From the NCBI GenBank assembly GCA_019104905.1, contig JAHRXB010000313.1, positions 1 through 11,024 of the forward strand: a stretch of DNA of 11,024 nucleotides, written 5' to 3'. The stretch's first letter is position 1. Each line of letters starts with the position of its first letter. Of the stretch, positions 6,614 through 11,024 are shown piece after piece. The notes beneath the pieces are model-generated. The model did no database searches. It was not told the origin of the DNA and saw only the letters and a program-made list of their open reading frames with translations. This DNA comes from Bdellovibrio sp. (GTDB taxonomy: Bacteria > Bdellovibrionota > Bdellovibrionia > Bdellovibrionales > Bdellovibrionaceae). A program made the position numbers and the translations under genes.

Positions 6614-7051
6614 ATGAAGTATCTTTTATCATCTGTAATGATTCTATTTACCTGTTCAACATCGCTGGCCGCCGAACTCACCCCAGGCAATATCGTCGGC
6701 CGCTACAATGTCGAAGCCCGCGCCGGATTTCAGAAGGTGTATCTCAAGTTCCGTGTTCTCAACACCCGTGAGTTTGAAATCCAAAGAACCTACCCTGACG
6801 GTCACAGTGATGAATCCTGCAACGGCACCTTCACGCTCAATCCCACTCTGTACTGGGACTTTGTCACCTTTGGCAGCGGCAAGATCTTCTCAGGAGTGGC
6901 CACCTGCCCTAGCAATCGCTCCAAAGAACTTGATTTTAATATCGACTTTAAAGAGACCACCACGGAGGATCTTGTTCGCGGAACCAACGTCACTGTCACC
7001 ACATCGCTGGCCCGTGGGATTCGCATCAACGCCTACGTGAAAAAACAATAA
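6614..7051 (+). CDS. Hypothetical small secreted protein
   Basis: I do not recognise a family. The ATG at 6614 is chosen because GGAGGGAAG lies just upstream and because it places a Sec signal peptide at the N-terminus (about 1-20, ending SLAAE). A TTG further upstream at 6557 would overlap the promoter. The product is 145 residues. C14 lies inside the signal peptide but lacks a proper lipobox (preceded by Leu-Phe-Thr), so a lipoprotein is unlikely. The mature part (IVGRYNVEAR, KVYLKFRV, EFEIQRTY, GTFTLNPTLYWDFV) reads as a small all-beta domain, perhaps like a lipocalin or other small barrel. C69 and C98 are the only mature cysteines and could form a disulfide in the periplasm. It is transcribed alone, divergently from the barrel gene and convergently with the DMT transporter gene 37 bp downstream. 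Confidence 0.82.
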   Translation: MKYLLSSVMILFTCSTSLAAELTPGNIVGRYNVEARAGFQKVYLKFRVLNTREFEIQRTYPDGHSDESCNGTFTLNPTLYWDFVTFGSGKIFSGVATCPSNRSKELDFNIDFKETTTEDLVRGTNVTVTTSLARGIRINAYVKKQ

Positions 7052-7066
7052 GAACGAACGCCCCTA

Positions 7067-7097
7067 AGAGCCAAGTCTGTGGGGCCCTCTACTTTTT
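7067..7097 (+). terminator. Weak candidate terminator in a short convergent gap
   Basis: AGAGCC (7067-7072) can pair with GG..CTCT (7083-7084 and 7087-7090) if two C are bulged out, followed by five T at 7093-7097. An alternative stem is GCCCC (7060-7064) with GGGGC (7081-7085). Part of the hairpin overlaps the end of the opposing gene. It is imperfect, and read-through into the antisense of the transporter gene is possible. Confidence 0.3.
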
Positions 7098-7538
7098 CGA
7101 TACTACAATCAGAACTAAACCGACCACCATCACACCCACACCCAAAAGACTCAAAGGGGAGGGCGGAGCTTTTTCCATATAAGAATCCCAGATCATACTG
7201 ACCGCCAACTGAGTACAAATAATGGCCGCAAATGTAAGATTTGCTCCTAAAAACTCAATCGCCAATGGGGTCAATAGAACGATGAAAAAGCCTAAAACGC
7301 CGGGCAAGATCTGCCACCACTTCAAGTCGATAAAAGGCTTCGCTGACATCGCTGTCAGGCCGCCGATCAGCTCAAATCTCATCGCCAACCAAAAGACGCC
7401 GGAAAAAATCAGGAAGACCAAGGCATTTAGAAAAACCGCAGAAACAAGTCCTATCTGTGACGCCGAAGTTCGATTTAATGTGCCCTGAAGAACAATAGAG
7501 ATGCCTGCAACAATGGGAAGAAGAAATTTAAATATCAT
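7089..7538 (-). CDS. DMT-superfamily transporter, YdcZ (DUF606) family
   Basis: This is a 149-residue integral inner-membrane protein with five predicted helices at about 2-20, 30-55, 75-95, 98-120 and 127-147. The opening hydrophobic helix with LQGTLNR matches the conserved Q-G-x-x-N pattern of the DUF606/YdcZ family, whose members are about 140-150 residues. They are half the size of ordinary ten-helix DMT carriers, so they must dimerise to make a transport unit. The substrate is unknown. Two starts are possible: ATG at 7538, used here, and a GTG two codons earlier at 7544 (151 aa); neither has a strong Shine-Dalgarno. It is divergent from xdhA across a gap of about 55 bp. A shared regulatory region and a link to purine transport are possible but unproven. 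Confidence 0.83.
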   Translation of the reverse strand: MIFKFLLPIVAGISIVLQGTLNRTSASQIGLVSAVFLNALVFLIFSGVFWLAMRFELIGGLTAMSAKPFIDLKWWQILPGVLGFFIVLLTPLAIEFLGANLTFAAIICTQLAVSMIWDSYMEKAPPSPLSLLGVGVMVVGLVLIVVSKK

Positions 7539-7597
7539 GCTCACAAGCTACTTGAATATGCCTTGTATTGAAAGTGATTTTATGAGAGCAATTTAAA

Positions 7598-9061
7598 ATG
7601 GCCCCATCATCAAAACGTAAACAAATCTATCTTACTATCAATGGCGTGGAACACCAAGTCCATGGCGACGAAGCATTTTTACCTCTTGCACAATTTCTTC
7701 GCTATCAAGCCCATCTTCCCGGCACCAAGGTCGTTTGTGCCGAAGGCGACTGCGGAGCTTGCACAGTCCTGGTCGCTCGTTGGAATGAACATCAATGGAC
7801 TTCTTTTCAAACGCTCAACTCCTGTATCGCCCCTGTTTATCTTTTTGATCTGTGTTCGATTGTCACCGTGGAAGGCCTCGCCATGGAAGACGAACTCAGC
7901 GAAGTGCAAAATAAGATGCGTGAATTTCACGGAGGACAATGTGGGTATTGCACACCGGGCATGGTGTGCTCTCTCTCGGGTCTTGCCGACAGTTGTTCCC
8001 AAAACAACACCGCCATCACCGAAAAAAAGGCCCGCAACCATCTGACCGGAAACTTATGTCGTTGTACGGGTTATGAGCCAATTCTTAACTCTGCGATGAA
8101 TATCGATTTAAAAAAGTGGACACCTCTGGCGACCAGATATCTAAAAAAAAGTCAGCAAGAGGCTTTTCAGAAAATTTCCGCCGACACTCTTCATATCGCA
8201 GGCTCGCAAAAAAAAGTTTTTTCTCCCGTTGAATTGCAGGAAGCGATTTCACTTAAAGAGCAATATCCACAACTTCGCATTGTCTCCGGCGCCACCGACC
8301 TCGGGGTTCTTCATAACAAAGGAAAGTTCTTCTTAGATCATGTCTTGGTTCTCAACCGCATTGCAGATCTTGCCAAGCTTGAAAGCACTCCTCAGGGTTT
8401 ATGGATCGGCTCTCGCACATCCCTGACTGATTTTGAAAATTTTGTTGAAAAAGAGCAGCCCGAGCTTAGCCGGTTGATGCGCATTTTTGCTTCTCCACAA
8501 ATCAAGAACCAAGGGACACTGGCAGGAAATGTCTTAAATGGCTCGCCGATCGGGGACAGCATTCCCGCTCTTCTGACTCTCAATGCGGAAGTCCATTTGA
8601 GATCCGCAAAAGGTTCTCGAGTGGTCCCTCTCACCTCTTTTTATAAAGCATATAAATCTTTCGATCTTCAGCCCGACGAAATCTGTACTGGAATTTTCAT
8701 CCCAACACTTGGAAAAAGCTGGACGACAAAGTTTTTTAAAGTTTCCCTAAGAAAAGATTTGGATATTTCCGCAGTGACCTTCGCCGCGGCTCTTAAAATT
8801 GAAAATCAAAAAATTCTCGAGGCACGGATCGCTCTGGGCGGCGTTGGCCCGACGGTGATCCGCCTTCCAGAGCTTGAAAACGATTTTGCCGGGGCTCCTT
8901 TCTCAGAAGACACATTTAAAAGTGTCGGCAAAAAGGTTCGCTCCTTCATCAAACCAATCTCAGACCTCAGGGCGTCTGAGGAATATCGACTGACGGTCGC
9001 CGAAAATCTTTTCCATAAGTGTTATATCGAACTTTGCCAAGAGAGTGCCCCATGTCCATAG
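7598..9061 (+). CDS. xdhA: Xanthine dehydrogenase small subunit (iron-sulfur and FAD-binding)
   Basis: This subunit carries electrons from the molybdenum site to FAD and on to NAD+ during hypoxanthine and xanthine oxidation in the cytoplasm. At 487 residues it is the usual length for bacterial XdhA. The N-terminal plant-type ferredoxin domain has ligands C47, C52, C55 and C76. The all-helical [2Fe-2S] domain has C115, C118, C154 and C156, in the GGQCGYCTPGM and GNLCRCTGY motifs. From about 205 the FAD domain begins, with SGATDLGV (230-237), SPQIKNQGTLAGN (to 311), SPIGDS (316-321) and FYKAYK (348-353, matching the FF-x-GYRKT region of XDH). A CO-dehydrogenase-type C-terminal FAD domain follows (DISAVTFAAAL). 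All eight Fe-S cysteines are present. A GAGAG ribosome site at 7584-7588 precedes the ATG. The stop codon overlaps the start of xdhB, indicating translational coupling. Confidence 0.96.
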   Translation: MAPSSKRKQIYLTINGVEHQVHGDEAFLPLAQFLRYQAHLPGTKVVCAEGDCGACTVLVARWNEHQWTSFQTLNSCIAPVYLFDLCSIVTVEGLAMEDELSEVQNKMREFHGGQCGYCTPGMVCSLSGLADSCSQNNTAITEKKARNHLTGNLCRCTGYEPILNSAMNIDLKKWTPLATRYLKKSQQEAFQKISADTLHIAGSQKKVFSPVELQEAISLKEQYPQLRIVSGATDLGVLHNKGKFFLDHVLVLNRIADLAKLESTPQGLWIGSRTSLTDFENFVEKEQPELSRLMRIFASPQIKNQGTLAGNVLNGSPIGDSIPALLTLNAEVHLRSAKGSRVVPLTSFYKAYKSFDLQPDEICTGIFIPTLGKSWTTKFFKVSLRKDLDISAVTFAAALKIENQKILEARIALGGVGPTVIRLPELENDFAGAPFSEDTFKSVGKKVRSFIKPISDLRASEEYRLTVAENLFHKCYIELCQESAPCP

Positions 9062-11024
9062 GTCAAAACATCCCTCATGATTCCTCACGCGGTCATGTTA
9101 CCGGCGGCAGTGTTTTTATTGATGACCGCGCGCTAACTCAAAAAGAGGTTTTTGTTCTTCCCGTAGGGGTGCCTGCAGCGGCAGGCCTTTTAAAATCCAT
9201 CGAAACCAAAGAGGCCCTCAAGGCCCCCGGCATTTTAGCAGCATTCACCGCCAAAGATTTCCATCACAATCACTGGGGAACGATCATCCCTGAACAGCCC
9301 GTTTTGGTTGAGAATAAAATCGGCTACTACGATGAGCCAGCTCTTATCTTGGTGGGCACATCCATGGACGCCTTGTTGCGAGCGAAATCCTTGGTCAAGT
9401 TTGATATCGAAAAACATCCCGCCATTTTAAGTATTGACGAAGCGATCGCGAAAAAGAACTTTATCTACAAAGCCAACCCCTTTGCTTGCGGCGATGCACA
9501 CTCCGCCTTGCAGAAGGCGCCTCATAAACTTTCTGGCTCTTTTGAATGTGGCGGCCAAGAGCACTTCTATTTGGAATCTCAGGCCTGCATTGCCTATCCC
9601 ATGGAAGATGGACAAATTGAAATTCACTCCAGCTCCCAGCATCCCAGCGAAACTCAGCATGTCGTCGCCGAAGCCCTTGGGCTGAGCCTTCATGAAGTCG
9701 TATGCATCGTTAAACGCATGGGTGGAGGCTTTGGTGGAAAAGAAAGTCAGGCGGCTCCTTTTGCGGCCATGGCCGCCTTAGTTGCGCAAAAGATGCAACG
9801 TCCGGCTCGACTCTGTCTTTCTAAAGACGACGACATGATGATGACTGGAAAGCGGCATCCATTTAAAAACTTCTATGAGGTCGGCTTTGATAATGACGGT
9901 CGTATTCTAGGATTAAAAGCTCAGCTTTATGCCGATGGTGGCGCCTATGCGGATCTTTCCAGTTCCATCTTAGACCGGGCGATGTTCCATATTGACGGCG
10001 CCTATTTTCTACCTCATGCCCATATCGAAGGTTACGTCTGCCGCACCAATTTCCATTCCAATACGGCCTTCCGAGGCTTTGGAGGCCCTCAAGGCACGAT
10101 GACCATTGAAAGCATCATCGAAGACATTGCCGCCTACTTGAAAAAAGACGCCTTGGATATTCGCATCTTGAATTGTTATGGCAAGAATCAAAACAACGTC
10201 ACGCACTACGGACAAACGCTCACCCACAACCCTTTGCCCGATCTGTTTGCGCAACTAAAAAATGATTCTGAGTATCTTCGCCGTCGTCAAGAAATTGATA
10301 TTTTCAATTCTCAAGGCACAGGCAAGATCCGTGGCCTTTCCGTCACCGCTACGAAGTTCGGTATCGCCTTCACCGCGCGCTTCCTGAATCAAGGCAACGC
10401 ACTGGTGAACGTTCACAAAGATGGGACCGTTCAAGTCTCCACGGGTGCGACGGAAATGGGACAAGGCGTGAATACGAAGATTCAGCAGATAGTCGCCCAT
10501 ACCTTTGGCATCCCAGCTCCTGATGTTAAGGTCATGGCCACCTCCACTGAAAAAAATCACAATACGTCACCAACAGCGGCCTCTAGTGGTTCAGACATCA
10601 ATGGCTCCGCAGCCTTGAAGGCCAGTTTGGAAATAAAAAATCGTCTTGCCTGGCTTTATCACAACATCTTGATCGGCACGACGATGAATGACATCGCAGA
10701 ATGTCCCCCCGTCGATTTGAACCAACTGAATTTGGCGGACTTCCATTTTCATGATGGCAATGTCGTTCATCTTCCTAGCGGTCAAAATATTTCCTGGACC
10801 GAGCTGGTAAAAAAGGCCTACCTAAACCGCATGTCCCTAGGTGAGTACGCTCATTTCAAAACAGAGGGTCTTGGTTTTGACAAAGCTCGCAGCCTGGGAA
10901 CTCCGTTTAACTATTTCACAAACGGAGTTGCCGTCAGCGAAGTCGAAATCGACACGTGGACTGGCGAATCCAAAGTCCTTCAAGTCGACATCCTCATGGA
11001 CTTGGGGCGACCTCTGAATCCTGG
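9052..11024 (+). CDS. xdhB: Xanthine dehydrogenase large, molybdopterin-binding subunit (partial, continues past the right edge)
   Basis: The gene is open from ATG 9052 to the window end (657 codons); full XdhB is usually about 760-790 residues, so roughly the last 100-130 are missing. It hydroxylates the purine at the molybdenum cofactor. Visible motifs, with bovine XDH numbering recalled from the literature, are GGQEHFYLE (167-175), Q196 (Gln767), RMGGGFGGKE with F227 and E231 (Phe798, Glu802), R309 in LDRAMFHID (Arg880), AFRGFGG with F343 (Phe914), F440-T441 in TKFGIAFT (Phe1009-Thr1010), and SPTAAS with A509-A510 (Ala1078-Ala1079). GATEMGQG is also present. The substrate-orienting Arg, typical of purine rather than aldehyde oxidation, is conserved. 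The base-catalyst Glu1261 equivalent lies outside the window. The start overlaps xdhA by 10 nt. No xdhC cofactor-insertion gene is visible; it may lie downstream. Confidence 0.96.
   Translation, partial: MSIGQNIPHDSSRGHVTGGSVFIDDRALTQKEVFVLPVGVPAAAGLLKSIETKEALKAPGILAAFTAKDFHHNHWGTIIPEQPVLVENKIGYYDEPALILVGTSMDALLRAKSLVKFDIEKHPAILSIDEAIAKKNFIYKANPFACGDAHSALQKAPHKLSGSFECGGQEHFYLESQACIAYPMEDGQIEIHSSSQHPSETQHVVAEALGLSLHEVVCIVKRMGGGFGGKESQAAPFAAMAALVAQKMQRPARLCLSKDDDMMMTGKRHPFKNFYEVGFDNDGRILGLKAQLYADGGAYADLSSSILDRAMFHIDGAYFLPHAHIEGYVCRTNFHSNTAFRGFGGPQGTMTIESIIEDIAAYLKKDALDIRILNCYGKNQNNVTHYGQTLTHNPLPDLFAQLKNDSEYLRRRQEIDIFNSQGTGKIRGLSVTATKFGIAFTARFLNQGNALVNVHKDGTVQVSTGATEMGQGVNTKIQQIVAHTFGIPAPDVKVMATSTEKNHNTSPTAASSGSDINGSAALKASLEIKNRLAWLYHNILIGTTMNDIAECPPVDLNQLNLADFHFHDGNVVHLPSGQNISWTELVKKAYLNRMSLGEYAHFKTEGLGFDKARSLGTPFNYFTNGVAVSEVEIDTWTGESKVLQVDILMDLGRPLNP

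Noticed and set aside
6415..6690. A 91-codon minus-strand open frame crossing the divergent promoter region.
   Set aside because: It overlaps the well-supported start, ribosome site and signal peptide of the gene at 6614, and its product shows no recognisable motif.
7679..8041. A 120-codon minus-strand open frame within xdhA.
   Set aside because: It is antisense to the Fe-S domains, whose cysteine pattern proves the plus-strand frame.
9829..9837. The Asp-Asp-Asp run in XdhB where bovine XDH has Asn-Glu-Asp, considered as loss of the catalytic Glu.
   Set aside because: By counting back from the Arg880 and Phe914 equivalents, the key Glu802 lies in the GGFGGKE motif, which is intact as E231. 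The Asp run is a different, non-catalytic position.

Overview
The window looks like chromosomal DNA from a Gram-negative bacterium with two membranes. It encodes a tripartite-type RND metal pump, a TolC-like outer-membrane channel, an outer-membrane beta-barrel ending in phenylalanine, and several proteins with Sec signal peptides. Base composition is roughly balanced and genes are tightly packed. The style of the 334-residue barrel protein and the overall gene mix suggest a Bdellovibrio-like (Bdellovibrionota) organism. That placement rests on general resemblance, not on a marker gene, and is tentative.

Region 1 (1-5318, + strand) is a heavy-metal efflux cluster. It has four genes: a small secreted His/Cys-rich protein, a CzcA/CusA-family RND permease (1040 aa), a small secreted protein beginning with a His/Asp motif (138 aa), and a TolC/CzcC-type outer-membrane factor (419 aa). 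The last three are spaced by 3-7 nt and are almost certainly co-transcribed. No membrane-fusion (HlyD/CzcB/CusB) adaptor gene is visible. In the place where one might expect it sits the 138-residue protein, which resembles the N-terminal accessory domain of CzcB-type adaptors without the adaptor body. The permease carries a proton-relay signature different from both the classical Zn/Co/Cd (CzcA) and Cu/Ag (CusA) forms. The unit ends in a strong, symmetric, bidirectional terminator at 5339-5371.

Region 2 (5396-7544) holds three unrelated single genes. A minus-strand outer-membrane beta-barrel of unknown function shares a 213-bp divergent promoter region with a plus-strand small secreted protein of unknown function. 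A minus-strand five-helix DMT-type transporter of the YdcZ/DUF606 family converges on the latter. A 9-bp direct repeat brackets the predicted promoter of the barrel gene.

Region 3 (7598-11024, + strand) is a xanthine dehydrogenase operon. xdhA encodes the [2Fe-2S]/FAD subunit. xdhB encodes the molybdopterin subunit, overlaps the end of xdhA by 10 nt, and runs off the right edge. Iron-sulfur ligands, FAD motifs and the catalytic-pocket residues that fall inside the window are all intact, so the enzyme should be functional in purine (hypoxanthine/xanthine) oxidation. No tRNA, rRNA, CRISPR, transposase or phage gene was seen.
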